This document shows positions 51,614 through 60,328 of a stretch of 64,000 nucleotides of DNA, in pieces. The notes beneath the pieces are model-generated. The model was not told the DNA's origin. It saw only the letters and a list, made by a program, of their open reading frames with translations, and did not search any database. Source of the stretch: Pseudarthrobacter sp. NBSH8. Its GTDB lineage: Bacteria; Actinomycetota; Actinomycetes; Actinomycetales; Micrococcaceae. The position numbers were made by a program, and so were the translations under genes. How positions within the stretch are numbered: position 1 is the stretch's first letter; each line of letters begins with the position of its first letter. The DNA is taken from contig NZ_CP043178.1 of NCBI RefSeq assembly GCF_014217545.1, positions 3,906,001-3,970,000 on the forward strand. Reading direction: 5' to 3'.

Positions 51614-52425
51614 AACTCCTTGTCATCAACCCCAACATCAGCCACGACGTTACGGCCCTGATTGAATCCGAAGCCCTCCGCTCGGCCGCGCCGGACACCG
51701 AACTCGTGGTCCGCACGGCAGGGCACGGCGTCGAATACATCGAAACCCGCTTTGAGTCCCTGATCGCCGCCGGCGCGGTGGCAGAGGTCATCGCCGAATA
51801 CACCGCAGAAGCTGCCAGCAGCACCATCTCTGACGGCGCCTCACACGGGCACCGCATCGACGGTGTTGTCGTGGCGGCCTTCGGCGATCCGGGCATGCCT
51901 GCCCTGAAGGAACTCACAGACGTGCCCGTCATCGGCATCACGGAAGCCGCCCTGTGCGCCGCCGCCCTGCAGGGCCACCGTTTCTCCATCATCGCCATCT
52001 CGGACCGGATCAAACCCTGGTACCTGGACTGCGTGGAACGCTTCGGCCTCGGCGGCCGGCTGGCCTCCGTCCGCTCCATCAACGAAAGCCTCAACGGCAT
52101 CGGGTCCGTGCAGCACGACTTCAAGGAAACGCTGCTGGCGCTCAGCCGGCAGGCCGTCACCGAGGACGGCGCCGACGTCGTGATCCTCGCAGGGGCACCC
52201 CTTGCCGGGCTGGCCCGCGAACTTCGGGGCCAGATCCCGGTTCCGGTGGTGGACGGCATCTCAGCCGGCATCCGCATGGCGGAGGCCGTCGTCGGGCTTC
52301 AGTCCGGCCCGCACCGGGCCGGGGCCTTCGCGCCGCCGCCGCTCAAGGCCCGCAACGGCCTGTCCGAAAACCTCGACGCCGCCATGGCCGCCGCCCAGTC
52401 CGCACACGCCGCTTCACAGATTTAG
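51610..52425 (+). CDS. Asp/Glu/hydantoin racemase superfamily protein lacking both catalytic cysteines
   Basis: A 271-aa protein starting MKLLVINPNIS like hydantoin and allantoin racemases. Those enzymes use two cysteines, in CFGDPG and GCAGM motifs. Here the first motif reads AAFGDPGM (Ala90 at the cysteine position) and the second ILAGAPLAG (Gly195), so neither acid/base thiol is present. Classical racemisation seems impossible; it may have a different reaction or bind ligand only. Cys116 and Cys141 lie elsewhere. It is coupled to the GntR gene by ATGA and followed after ten bases by the amidohydrolase. Confidence 0.82.
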   Translation: MKLLVINPNISHDVTALIESEALRSAAPDTELVVRTAGHGVEYIETRFESLIAAGAVAEVIAEYTAEAASSTISDGASHGHRIDGVVVAAFGDPGMPALKELTDVPVIGITEAALCAAALQGHRFSIIAISDRIKPWYLDCVERFGLGGRLASVRSINESLNGIGSVQHDFKETLLALSRQAVTEDGADVVILAGAPLAGLARELRGQIPVPVVDGISAGIRMAEAVVGLQSGPHRAGAFAPPPLKARNGLSENLDAAMAAAQSAHAASQI

Positions 52426-52435
52426 GAGGACAACG

Positions 52436-53881
52436 ATGTCCCGCCAGCCCGACCTTGTCATCGCCAACGCCACAGTCGTTAACAGCTTCGGCCGCCAGAA
52501 TGCCCACATCGTGATCCAGGACGGCCTGATCACCCAACTCGTGGAAGCCTCGGAAGCCATACCCGCAGCCGAACGCACCATCGACGCCGCCGGCCGGCTG
52601 GTGATTCCCGGCGGCGTGGACGGCCACTGCCATGTGGCCCAGGTGACCGGACGCTTCCGCACCCTCGACGACTACCGCACCACTTCGACCGCGGCGCTGT
52701 GGGGCGGCACCACCACGATCATCGACTTTGGCATCCCCCGGGACGCCCAGGAAACCCCGCTGGCCGCCGTCCTGCACAAGAAGGAACTCGCCGTTGAGTC
52801 CCGCTGCGACATTGCCCTGCACGGCGCGGTGGTGAGCTGGGACGAAACAGTGCCGTGGCAGCTGGAGCAGCTCGCCGCCGAGGGCGTCCGGTCCGTCAAG
52901 ATGTACACCACCAACCGCGGCAGCACCATGGCGGACGGGGACACCATCCTGAAGGTCATGCGCGAGATGGTCCGGCTCGACGGCCTCACCTACATCCACG
53001 CCGAACACGACCCCATCATCAGCGACTGCACGCAGCAGCACGCCGACGACGGCAGGATCGGTATCGAACACCTGCACCGCACGCGCCCGGAACTCGCCGA
53101 GGAAATCTCGGTCAGGGAAACCCTGGCCATGGCCGAGTACACCCAGGCCCCCGTGTACTTCGTGCACCAGTCCACGCCGGGCGCCGTGGATCTGGTCACC
53201 GAGGCACGTGCCCGCGGCCAGAAAGCCTATTCCGAGACGTGCCCGCACTACCTAGCCCTCGATGACACGGTGTACGGGTCAGCTTTCCCGGAGTGGTACG
53301 CCTGCTGCCCGCCGATGCGCAGCCCCGAAACCGTGGCCGCGCTCAAGGAACGGCTGGCCGGCGGCGCCATCCACACCGTCTCCTCGGACCACTCCTGCTA
53401 CGACCTGTCCCAGAAGCGCGAGCGCACGGACGACGTCCGCGCCATGCCGCACGGCCTGCCCGGCGTGGAAACCCGGATGCCCGTCACCTTCACGGCCATG
53501 GTTTCCGCCGACAGCTCGGTGGAAGAGTTCGTGGAGGTCTTCGCCGCAGGCCCGGCCCGCATCAACGCGGTCCCCGGCAAGGGGACCATCGCCGCAGGCT
53601 TCGACGCCGACGTGGTGATCTTCGACCCCTCCGAGGAACGGACGGTCGACGGCGGAGCGCTGCACATGGGCACCGATTTCTCGCCGTTCGACGGCCTGAC
53701 GCTCACGGGCTGGCCCGCCGTCGTGGTGTCCGCCGGGCGGGTGGTGCTCGACGGCGCCGGCTTCCACGATCCCGGCGCCGTGGGGCGTTTCGTGGCCCGC
53801 AATGGCTTCCGCGAACACCTTGCGTCCGCCGTGGATTCCGCCCGGGCCACCACCCCCGCAACCCTCGCCGCAGCAAAGTAG
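52436..53881 (+). CDS. hydantoinase/dihydropyrimidinase-like amidohydrolase
   Basis: A 481-aa metal-dependent cyclic-amide hydrolase. All binuclear-site ligands are present: His64 and His66 (GVDGHCHVAQ), carboxylated Lys155 (VRSVKMYTT), His188 (TYIHAEHD), His244 (YFVHQSTPG) and Asp318 (SSDHSCYD). The DGHCHVAQ loop differs from classical D-hydantoinases, suggesting an uncharacterised branch; it should open a cyclic amide, imide or ureide ring. GGAGG is ten bases before ATG 52436. No N-carbamoylase gene is in the cluster. Confidence 0.88.
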   Translation: MSRQPDLVIANATVVNSFGRQNAHIVIQDGLITQLVEASEAIPAAERTIDAAGRLVIPGGVDGHCHVAQVTGRFRTLDDYRTTSTAALWGGTTTIIDFGIPRDAQETPLAAVLHKKELAVESRCDIALHGAVVSWDETVPWQLEQLAAEGVRSVKMYTTNRGSTMADGDTILKVMREMVRLDGLTYIHAEHDPIISDCTQQHADDGRIGIEHLHRTRPELAEEISVRETLAMAEYTQAPVYFVHQSTPGAVDLVTEARARGQKAYSETCPHYLALDDTVYGSAFPEWYACCPPMRSPETVAALKERLAGGAIHTVSSDHSCYDLSQKRERTDDVRAMPHGLPGVETRMPVTFTAMVSADSSVEEFVEVFAAGPARINAVPGKGTIAAGFDADVVIFDPSEERTVDGGALHMGTDFSPFDGLTLTGWPAVVVSAGRVVLDGAGFHDPGAVGRFVARNGFREHLASAVDSARATTPATLAAAK

Positions 53882-53889
53882 GAGCAGCC

Positions 53890-54618
53890 ATGCCATCCGC
53901 AGCACGCAAGACCCGCATCGGCATGATCGTGCCGTCCTCAAACACCTGCCTGGAGCCGCAGAGCTACCGCATCCTGGGCGACCGGGACGACGTCACCATC
54001 CACTTCACCCGGATCCCCGTCACCAGGATCGCCCTGGATGACTCCTCGGACAGGCAGTTCGACCCCGCCGTTATGCGCACCGCCGCCGAGCTGCTGGCAA
54101 CGGCAGGCGTTGACGTCATCGCCTGGAACGGCACGTCCGGCTCCTGGCTCGGCGCGGACCACGACCGGGAGCTGGCCGGCGAAATCGCGGACGCGACGGG
54201 CATCCCGGCCACCACGTCCACGCTGGCCTATCTGGCGGCCTTCGAGTCCTTCGGCACGGAGCAGATAGGGCTTTTCACGCCGTACACGGAAGACGTCAAC
54301 CGCGCTGTCATGGACTCTTACCAGCGGGACGGCATCAAAACCATCGGCCACCGGGCCCTGGGGCTCAGCGACAACGAGTCGTTCGCCCGGGTCACGGACG
54401 ACGAGATGCGGCCGGGGTCGCTGGAGCTGGCCGCAGCCCGTCCGGATGCCCTGGTCTACCTCTGCACCAACCTGTACGGCGCCAACCTCGCGGCTGAAGT
54501 GGAGGCCGAAACCGGCGTTCCGGTGCTGGACTCCGTGGCCGTGACGCTGTGGCACTGCCTCAAACTTGCCGGGTCCCCCTTGCTCGCACCGAGGTGGGGC
54601 AGGCTGTTGGCCGGCTAA
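53890..54618 (+). CDS. arylmalonate decarboxylase/maleate isomerase-like protein
   Basis: A 242-aa Asp/Glu racemase superfamily member. It starts with the maleate-isomerase-type strand RIGMIVPSSNTCLEP. The first active-site position is Gly81 in NGTSGSWLG, not Cys, while the second keeps Cys192 in YLCTNLYGA. This Gly-Thr-Ser plus single Cys arrangement, with Tyr132, parallels arylmalonate decarboxylase rather than the two-cysteine isomerases. Decarboxylation of a malonate-like product is therefore inferred. AGGAG overlaps the end of the amidohydrolase gene; eight bases separate them. Confidence 0.8.
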   Translation: MPSAARKTRIGMIVPSSNTCLEPQSYRILGDRDDVTIHFTRIPVTRIALDDSSDRQFDPAVMRTAAELLATAGVDVIAWNGTSGSWLGADHDRELAGEIADATGIPATTSTLAYLAAFESFGTEQIGLFTPYTEDVNRAVMDSYQRDGIKTIGHRALGLSDNESFARVTDDEMRPGSLELAAARPDALVYLCTNLYGANLAAEVEAETGVPVLDSVAVTLWHCLKLAGSPLLAPRWGRLLAG

Positions 54619-54669
54619 CGGCCAGGCAGCAGGTCAGCGGCCTGCAGTTCCAGCAGCCCAGGCAAGAAC

Positions 54670-54706
54670 CGACGGCGGCCCGCCCACTGGGAGCGGGCCG
54701 CCGTCG
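54670..54706. terminator. bidirectional terminator
   Basis: Perfect 14-bp arms (54670-54683 and 54693-54706) with a nine-base loop, between the convergent decarboxylase-like and lipid kinase genes. Confidence 0.85.
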
Positions 54707-54753
54707 AAGCCTTCACGTCTGTGCCCAGGCTGCCGGAGTTCCGGCGGCCGGGG

Positions 54754-55671
54754 CTACATCCGGATGGTCAGCGCGCCGGGCTCAATGCTCATCAGGACGT
54801 GCTTGCCGTCGCCTTCGTGGTCGCCGTCGAGCTGGTAGTCATCGTTGTGTTCGAGGGTAATCTCCACGGATTTGCCCTGGTAGTACTCCACGGACGTGTC
54901 CTTGCCCTTCCCCTTGCCGATCACGCCGGCCACCACGGAGAACCACCCGAGCTTCCCCCTCGGGGCCAGCACCGCCACGTCCAGCAGCCCGTCATCCATC
55001 TTGGCGTCCGGGAAGATCTCCAGCCCACCCTGGACCTTGCCGCAGTTCCCCACCATCACGCTGCGGACCCCGCGGTGCACCACCGTTTTGCCGTCGAGGA
55101 CGATGGTTGCCTTCACCGGCTTGCCCGGCAGGTTCCGGATGCCGGCGTCCACGTAGGCCAGCCAGCCCACCTTGTCCTTGAGGTCCTCGTTGGTGTCGGC
55201 CATGATGGTCGCGTCATAGCCCACGCCCGCCATCACCAGGAAGACCTGTTCCTTGTCCGGGTCATGGCGGACGGCCCGGACGATGTCGATCTTCCGCTCG
55301 GTGCCCGCCAGCGCCCCGGCCATGGCACCGTCAAAGTCCGTGACGTCCATGCCGAGGTTGCGGGCCAGCAGGTTTCCCGTGCCGAACGGAAGCAACCCCA
55401 TGGGCACGTCGCCGCCGGACAGGACCTCGGCCACACACCGCACGGTGCCGTCGCCGCCGGCGGCAATAACGACGTCGGCCCCTTGCGTGAGCGCCTCCTT
55501 CGCCTGGCCGACGCCGGGGTCCTCCTTGGTGGTCTCCAGCCAGATGGGCTCGCCCCAGCCGTTCTCCGAGCAGTGCTTCGCCGCCAGGGCACGCACGTCG
55601 ATGTCCACCGGCTTGGCAGGGTTGATGATGATGGCCGGGCGCTTGAGGGGAGTGGAGCTGTTGGCTGTCAT
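54754..55671 (-). CDS. diacylglycerol kinase catalytic-domain lipid kinase
   Basis: A 305-aa DAGK/YegS-like kinase. The nucleotide loop is VVIAAGGDGTVRCVAEVL, followed by the family segment GLLPFGTGNLLARNLG and a beta-rich C-terminal domain with GGLEIFPDAKMDDGLLDV. It phosphorylates diacylglycerol or another lipid alcohol at the membrane. ATG 55671 is preferred to ATG 55689 since AAGGA lies four bases before it. Confidence 0.9.
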   Translation of the reverse strand: MTANSSTPLKRPAIIINPAKPVDIDVRALAAKHCSENGWGEPIWLETTKEDPGVGQAKEALTQGADVVIAAGGDGTVRCVAEVLSGGDVPMGLLPFGTGNLLARNLGMDVTDFDGAMAGALAGTERKIDIVRAVRHDPDKEQVFLVMAGVGYDATIMADTNEDLKDKVGWLAYVDAGIRNLPGKPVKATIVLDGKTVVHRGVRSVMVGNCGKVQGGLEIFPDAKMDDGLLDVAVLAPRGKLGWFSVVAGVIGKGKGKDTSVEYYQGKSVEITLEHNDDYQLDGDHEGDGKHVLMSIEPGALTIRM

Positions 55672-55720
55672 GGTGTCCTTCGCTGACATGGGAAAGTGGG
55701 TCTGGGGACAGCGTACTTCG

Positions 55721-57094
55721 TTACAGCGCCTTCACCGCGCCCAGCACCTTGGCGAGTGAATCCTTGGCGTCGCCGAAGAGCAGCGAGGTCTGCGGCTCGT
55801 ACAGGAGCTCGTTCTCGATTCCGGCGAATCCGGGCCGCATGGAGCGTTTCAGGAAGATCACCTGGCGGGCGTCGGCCACTTCCAGGATGGGCATGCCGTA
55901 GATCGGCGAGCCGGAGGACGTCTTCGCCGCGGGGTTCACCACGTCGTTGGCGCCCACCACCAAAGCGACGTCGGCCATGCGGAATTCGGAATTGATCTCG
56001 CCCATCTCTTTGAGTGATTCGTACGGCACGTTGGCCTCGGCCAGGAGCACGTTCATGTGCCCCGGCATCCGGCCGGCCACGGGGTGTATGGCGAAGTCCA
56101 CCTCGATGCCGCGGGCTTCGAGGGCCAGGGCCAGCTCTGCCGCGGTGTGCTGGCCCTGGGCCACGGCCAGGCCGTAGCCGGGGACGATGATCACCCGCTG
56201 CGCGTAGCCCAGAAGCACCGCGACGTCCTCCGGGCTGGAGGACCTGACGGGACGTTCGCTCACGGCGGTGGATCCCGCCGTCGAACCTCCCTTGAATGCA
56301 CCGAACAGGATGCCGGCCACGCTGCGGCCCATCGCGGCCGCCATGGCCCGGGTGAGGATGGTACCGGAGGCGCCCACCAGCGTGCCGGCCACCACCAGCA
56401 GCACGTTGCCCAGCACCACGCCCGACGCCGCCACGGCCAGGCCGGTGAACGCGTTCAGGAGCGAGATGACGATGGGCACGTCCGCGCCGCCCACCGGCAG
56501 CACCAGCAGCGCGCCGGCCGCCAGGCCCAGCACCATCAGCAGCACCGCAAGCGCCAGGGAACCGGTCAGGACGACGGCGACGGCGGTGCCCACCGCGGCG
56601 AGGAGCACCGCGGCCATCACCACGGGGAGGCCCGGAAAAACGACGGGGCGGGTGGTCATCAGCTCCTGGAGTTTGGCGAAAGTGACCCCGGAACCTGCGA
56701 AGGAAACGGCCCCCACCAGGAGGGTGAACACGATTGCAACGCGGACCCAGGGGTCGGCCGAATGGCTGAGTTCCAGCAGTGCCACCAGGGCTGCGGCGCC
56801 GCCCCCCACCCCGTTAAACAGCGCGACGAGCTGGGGCATCTGGGTCATCTGCACCCGCCGGGCCACCGGCGCCGCCACCGCGGTCCCCACCGCAATGGCA
56901 CCGATGATCCAGGGGATGTTGTCCAGCCGGGCGGAAAGGAAGACCGTAACGACGGCGAGCAGCGCACCGAATGCGCCGATGAGGTTGCCGCGGCGGGCGG
57001 TCCGGGGCGAGCTGAGCCCGCGAAGCGCCAAGATAAAGAACACCGCGGCGGCGAGGTAGAGAAGCGAGGTCCAGACCGGATCGAGGAGAGTCAC
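55721..57094 (-). CDS. pntB: NAD(P) transhydrogenase beta subunit
   Basis: A 457-aa subunit with about eight or nine membrane helices (residues 1-260) and a C-terminal NADP-binding domain (~285-457) carrying VIIVPGYGLAVAQGQH and the ALVVGANDVVNPAAK and PIYGMPILEV segments. The complex moves hydride from NADH to NADP+ driven by protons. GTG 57094 has AGGAGG eight bases upstream and overlaps pntAB by four bases. The larger open frame upstream is the shadow of pntAB. Confidence 0.94.
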   Translation of the reverse strand: MTLLDPVWTSLLYLAAAVFFILALRGLSSPRTARRGNLIGAFGALLAVVTVFLSARLDNIPWIIGAIAVGTAVAAPVARRVQMTQMPQLVALFNGVGGGAAALVALLELSHSADPWVRVAIVFTLLVGAVSFAGSGVTFAKLQELMTTRPVVFPGLPVVMAAVLLAAVGTAVAVVLTGSLALAVLLMVLGLAAGALLVLPVGGADVPIVISLLNAFTGLAVAASGVVLGNVLLVVAGTLVGASGTILTRAMAAAMGRSVAGILFGAFKGGSTAGSTAVSERPVRSSSPEDVAVLLGYAQRVIIVPGYGLAVAQGQHTAAELALALEARGIEVDFAIHPVAGRMPGHMNVLLAEANVPYESLKEMGEINSEFRMADVALVVGANDVVNPAAKTSSGSPIYGMPILEVADARQVIFLKRSMRPGFAGIENELLYEPQTSLLFGDAKDSLAKVLGAVKAL

Positions 57095-57441
57095 TTCGCG
57101 TCCTCCTTGCCGGTGGAGTCCTTGAGCGGGGCGCCTTGGACCGGGGCGCCCTGGCGGACGACGTCCTTCCGGGCACGGAACATGTGCAGCATCCGGTCCG
57201 TCACCACAAAGCCGCCCACCAGGTTGGCCGTGGCCAGCACCACGGCGAGCAGCGCCACGGCCAGGATCCACGGGTCCGCGGCCTGCCCGGCCACAATGAT
57301 TGCGCCCACCAGGATGATGCCGTGGATGGCGTTGGCGCCGGACATCAGCGGGGTGTGCAGGGTACTCGAGACCTTGGAAACCACCTCGAAGCCCACAAAC
57401 ACCGCCAGCACGGTGACCGTCAGCAGGCTCATGCCGTCCAT
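57091..57441 (-). CDS. pntAB: NAD(P) transhydrogenase alpha subunit 2 (membrane part)
   Basis: A 116-aa membrane subunit with three to four helices and the conserved VGFEVVSKVSSTLHTPLMSG segment of PntAB. It corresponds to the C-terminal membrane part of the E. coli alpha subunit, here a separate polypeptide as usual in Actinobacteria. ATG 57441 shares one base with the stop of pntAA, and the end overlaps pntB by four bases. Confidence 0.94.
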   Translation of the reverse strand: MDGMSLLTVTVLAVFVGFEVVSKVSSTLHTPLMSGANAIHGIILVGAIIVAGQAADPWILAVALLAVVLATANLVGGFVVTDRMLHMFRARKDVVRQGAPVQGAPLKDSTGKEDAK

Positions 57442-58649
57442 CAGATTCCCCCCTCAGTCTGGACCCTGTCGTTCTGGACCCGGTGCGCATGGTCGGGCAG
57501 GGCAGGCACAAGTGCCGCCAGAGCCTCGGCCGTGGGCTGGTGCCGCACCGCGCCGTCGTGCGTCAGGCACGCTCCGGCTACCACCTCGTCCTCGAAATCG
57601 GGGGCAACGGTGCCTTCCCGGATCATCAGGGCGAGCAGGTTGGCCACATTCTTGGCGTACAGCCGCGATGCGTCCTGCGCCATCGCGGACGGCGCATCCT
57701 TCAGCCCCACCAGCGTGACGTGGCCCTGACCGTCAGCGGTGGGGATCAGGATGTCCTCGCCGGGAACGGCTCCCTCCACGTTGCCGCCGGACTCAGCGGC
57801 GAGGTCGACGACGACGGAACCGGGGCGCATGCCCTGCACCATTTGCCGGCTGACCAGCAGCGGTGCGCGCCTGCCGGGAACCGCCGCGGTCGTAATCAGG
57901 ACATCGGCCATGGCCACGTGCGGGGCGAGGAGTTCACGCTGCAGGGCGCCGCGGTCGGCGCTGAGCTCGCGGGCGTAGCCGCCCGATGCCTCCGCCGTTT
58001 CCAGATCAAGTTTGATGAACGTGCCGCCCATCGATGCGACCTCGTCGGCGGAGGCGGGCCGGATGTCGTTGGCAGAGACCCTGGCCCCCAACCGCTTCGC
58101 GGTGCCGATGGCCTGCAGCCCGGCAACCCCGGCGCCGAGCACCAGCACCCGGGCCGGCGGGACGGTGCCGGCAGCGGTCATGTACAGCGGGAAGAAGCGC
58201 GGGAGCCGGATGGCGGCTTCCAGCACGCAGCGGTAGCCAGCCACCAGGGCCTGGGAGCTGAGCGCATCCATGGACTGGGCCCTGGAGATGCGGGGCACCA
58301 GTTCCAGGGCGAAGGCGGTCACGCCGGCCTCCACGAACGCCTGCACGGTGGCGAGCTCGGACGACGGCGACGCCAGGCCAACGGTGACGGTGCCCCTTTT
58401 CAGGGCTGCCGCCGTCGGGGGTTCCAGCGGGCGGACGTGGACCAGGACGTCCAGGTCACCGGAGTCCAGGTCCTGGACGATGCGGGCTCCCGCGTCGGTG
58501 TAATCGTGGTCCGAATGGCCGGCGGCGGCCCCGGCTCCCGCCTCGATCAGGACGTCCAGGCCCAGCCCCGCCAACTGCCTGACCGTTTCCGGCGTGGCGG
58601 CCACACGCCGTTCACCCTCATGACGTTCCCGCGGTATGCCCAGTCTCAA
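57441..58649 (-). CDS. pntAA: NAD(P) transhydrogenase alpha subunit 1 (NAD-binding)
   Basis: A 402-aa soluble subunit homologous to alanine dehydrogenase. It has MRLGIPRERHEGERRVAATP at the N-terminus and the NAD loop LGAGVAGLQAIGTAKRLG followed by the acidic DIRPA turn. The start is TTG 58649 with AAGGGAG about nine bases upstream. First gene of pntAA-pntAB-pntB. The ~140 bases upstream contain its promoter; no distinct boxes were assigned. Confidence 0.93.
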   Translation of the reverse strand: MRLGIPRERHEGERRVAATPETVRQLAGLGLDVLIEAGAGAAAGHSDHDYTDAGARIVQDLDSGDLDVLVHVRPLEPPTAAALKRGTVTVGLASPSSELATVQAFVEAGVTAFALELVPRISRAQSMDALSSQALVAGYRCVLEAAIRLPRFFPLYMTAAGTVPPARVLVLGAGVAGLQAIGTAKRLGARVSANDIRPASADEVASMGGTFIKLDLETAEASGGYARELSADRGALQRELLAPHVAMADVLITTAAVPGRRAPLLVSRQMVQGMRPGSVVVDLAAESGGNVEGAVPGEDILIPTADGQGHVTLVGLKDAPSAMAQDASRLYAKNVANLLALMIREGTVAPDFEDEVVAGACLTHDGAVRHQPTAEALAALVPALPDHAHRVQNDRVQTEGGI

Positions 58650-58789
58650 ACCGCCAACTCCCTTACGGACGTAGTTGGCTCGAGTCTATGGCGCCTTGCA
58701 CGAACTGGCAGCTAATTCGCTCAGATTCGCGTTTTGGGGGCATTTGCTGCCTGTTCGCGCAGACCCGCAAGAGCCAGCCGGCCGCCAGC

Positions 58790-59602
58790 TTACTGGCGCG
58801 CGCTGAGGTCCGCCGAGACCAGCTTCGCGGTCGCCACGATTTCGCGGGCCACGGCAGCGAGGTATGCTTCCGGGTCCGGTTGGGCCGCCACCGATTGGGC
58901 CTGGAGGGATACGTTCACCGCGGCCACCACCTTTGTTGGCCCGTCGTACACGGGAGCGGCAACGGACATCAGCCCGAGCTCAAGCTCCTGGTCAAGCAGG
59001 CACCAGCCCTGGGCGCGGACCGTATCCAGCACTGCCAGCAGCTCCGGGACAGTGCCCAGCCCGCGCGGCGTCAGCGGTTTGATGTCCGCCGCCGCCAGGT
59101 AGTCCCTGAGCCCGGCGGGCGGCAGGGCCGCGAGCAGCACCCTGCCCATGGACGTGGCATAGGCCGGGAAGCGGGTGCCCACCGTGATGCCCACGTTCAT
59201 GATGCGGCGAGTGGTCACCCGGGCGATGTAGGCAATGTCCGTGCCGTCCAGCACCGCCGCCGATGTGGACTCGCCCAGCTTGAGGGACAGCTCCTCCAGG
59301 TGCGGCTGGGCAAGCTGCGGGAGGGACAGTCCGCTGAGGTAGGCGTAGCCGAGCTGCAGGACCTTGGCCGTGAGCGCAAACGTCTTACCGTCGGTCCGTA
59401 CGTAGTCCAGCTCAACGAGGGTGTGGAGAAAGCGCCGGGCCGTGGCTCGGGTCAGGTCCGTCCGGGCCGCCACCTCGGTGAGGGTCATGACCGGGTGGTC
59501 GGTATCAAAGGCGCGAATCACGGCCAGCCCGCGCGCCAGCGACTGCACGTACTGGTCACTCGCCTGCGGGGCGGCCCGTGAGTCTGCGGGTGCGTTGGTC
59601 AT
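58790..59602 (-). CDS. pcaR: IclR family regulator of the pca operon (PcaR type)
   Basis: A 270-aa regulator. The winged helix (residues ~15-75: VMTLTEVAARTDLTRATARR, FLHTLVELDYVRTDGK) is followed by the IclR effector domain with GTRFPAYATSMGRVLLA and CLLDQELELGLMSVAAPV, the PcaR/PcaU subgroup pattern. These proteins sense beta-ketoadipate or protocatechuate. It lies 31 bases after pcaJ on the same strand, so it is likely transcribed with the operon and perhaps from its own promoter (TAGGAT eight bases before ATG 59602). Confidence 0.9.
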   Translation of the reverse strand: MTNAPADSRAAPQASDQYVQSLARGLAVIRAFDTDHPVMTLTEVAARTDLTRATARRFLHTLVELDYVRTDGKTFALTAKVLQLGYAYLSGLSLPQLAQPHLEELSLKLGESTSAAVLDGTDIAYIARVTTRRIMNVGITVGTRFPAYATSMGRVLLAALPPAGLRDYLAAADIKPLTPRGLGTVPELLAVLDTVRAQGWCLLDQELELGLMSVAAPVYDGPTKVVAAVNVSLQAQSVAAQPDPEAYLAAVAREIVATAKLVSADLSARQ

Positions 59603-59633
59603 GGTTACCAATCCTATTCGGCCCGGGATGGAG

Positions 59634-60326
59634 CTAGGGCGCGACGGCGGCGGCCGGCTTGAGCGGGACGGGCACCAGTTCCTGGAGTTCCTCGAAGGTG
59701 CAGCCGAACGTCTCGCGGACAATGACGCCGCCGGGCCCTGTCAGGAAGACGGCCTTGTCCGTATACACGCGGGTCACGCAGCCCACGCCCGTGAGCGGGT
59801 AGGTGCACGCTTCCACGATCTTGGAGGCGCCCTCGCGGGTCAGGAGCGTCATCATCACAAACACGTCCTTGGCGCCGGTGGCGAGGTCCATCGCGCCGCC
59901 CACGGCGGGGATGGCGTCGGGGGCGCCGGTGTGCCAGTTGGCGAGGTCGCCGGTGGCCGAGACCTGGAACGCTCCGAGCACGCAGATGTCCAGGTGGCCG
60001 CCGCGCATAATCGCGAACGAGTCCGCGTGGTGGAAGTAGGACGCCCCGGGCAGTTCGGTGACGGGGATCTTGCCGGCGTTGATGAGGTCGCCGTCGATGT
60101 CGTCGCCCTCAGCCGCGGGGCCCATACCCAGCATGCCGTTCTCCGTGTGGAGCGTGATGTTCTGCTCCGGCTTGAGGTAGTTGGAGACCAGCGTGGGCTG
60201 GCCGATGCCGAGGTTCACGAACGAGCCCGGCGCGATGTCGCGGGCCACGAGTTCGGCGAGCTGATCGCGGCCCAAGGGCTTGTGGGACGTCTGAATGCTG
60301 GCCTGGCTGTTGGTCTGTGCGCTCAT
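59634..60326 (-). CDS. pcaJ: 3-oxoadipate CoA-transferase subunit B
   Basis: A 230-aa beta subunit that moves CoA from succinyl-CoA to 3-oxoadipate. The catalytic glutamate is Glu62 in HTENGMLGMGP, preceded by NLGIGQPTLVSNYL. Close relatives use acetoacetate (ScoB), but the pca context supports oxoadipate. It starts two bases after the pcaI stop. Confidence 0.92.
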   Translation of the reverse strand: MSAQTNSQASIQTSHKPLGRDQLAELVARDIAPGSFVNLGIGQPTLVSNYLKPEQNITLHTENGMLGMGPAAEGDDIDGDLINAGKIPVTELPGASYFHHADSFAIMRGGHLDICVLGAFQVSATGDLANWHTGAPDAIPAVGGAMDLATGAKDVFVMMTLLTREGASKIVEACTYPLTGVGCVTRVYTDKAVFLTGPGGVIVRETFGCTFEELQELVPVPLKPAAAVAP

Positions 60327-60328
60327 GT

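Noticed and set aside
51610..52425. Functional hydantoin racemase (hyuA/hpxA) annotation
   Set aside because: Both required cysteines are absent, so the name was not used.
56057..57718. 553-codon open frame antisense to pntB and pntAB
   Set aside because: Composition is that of a complementary-strand artefact and no start signal is present.
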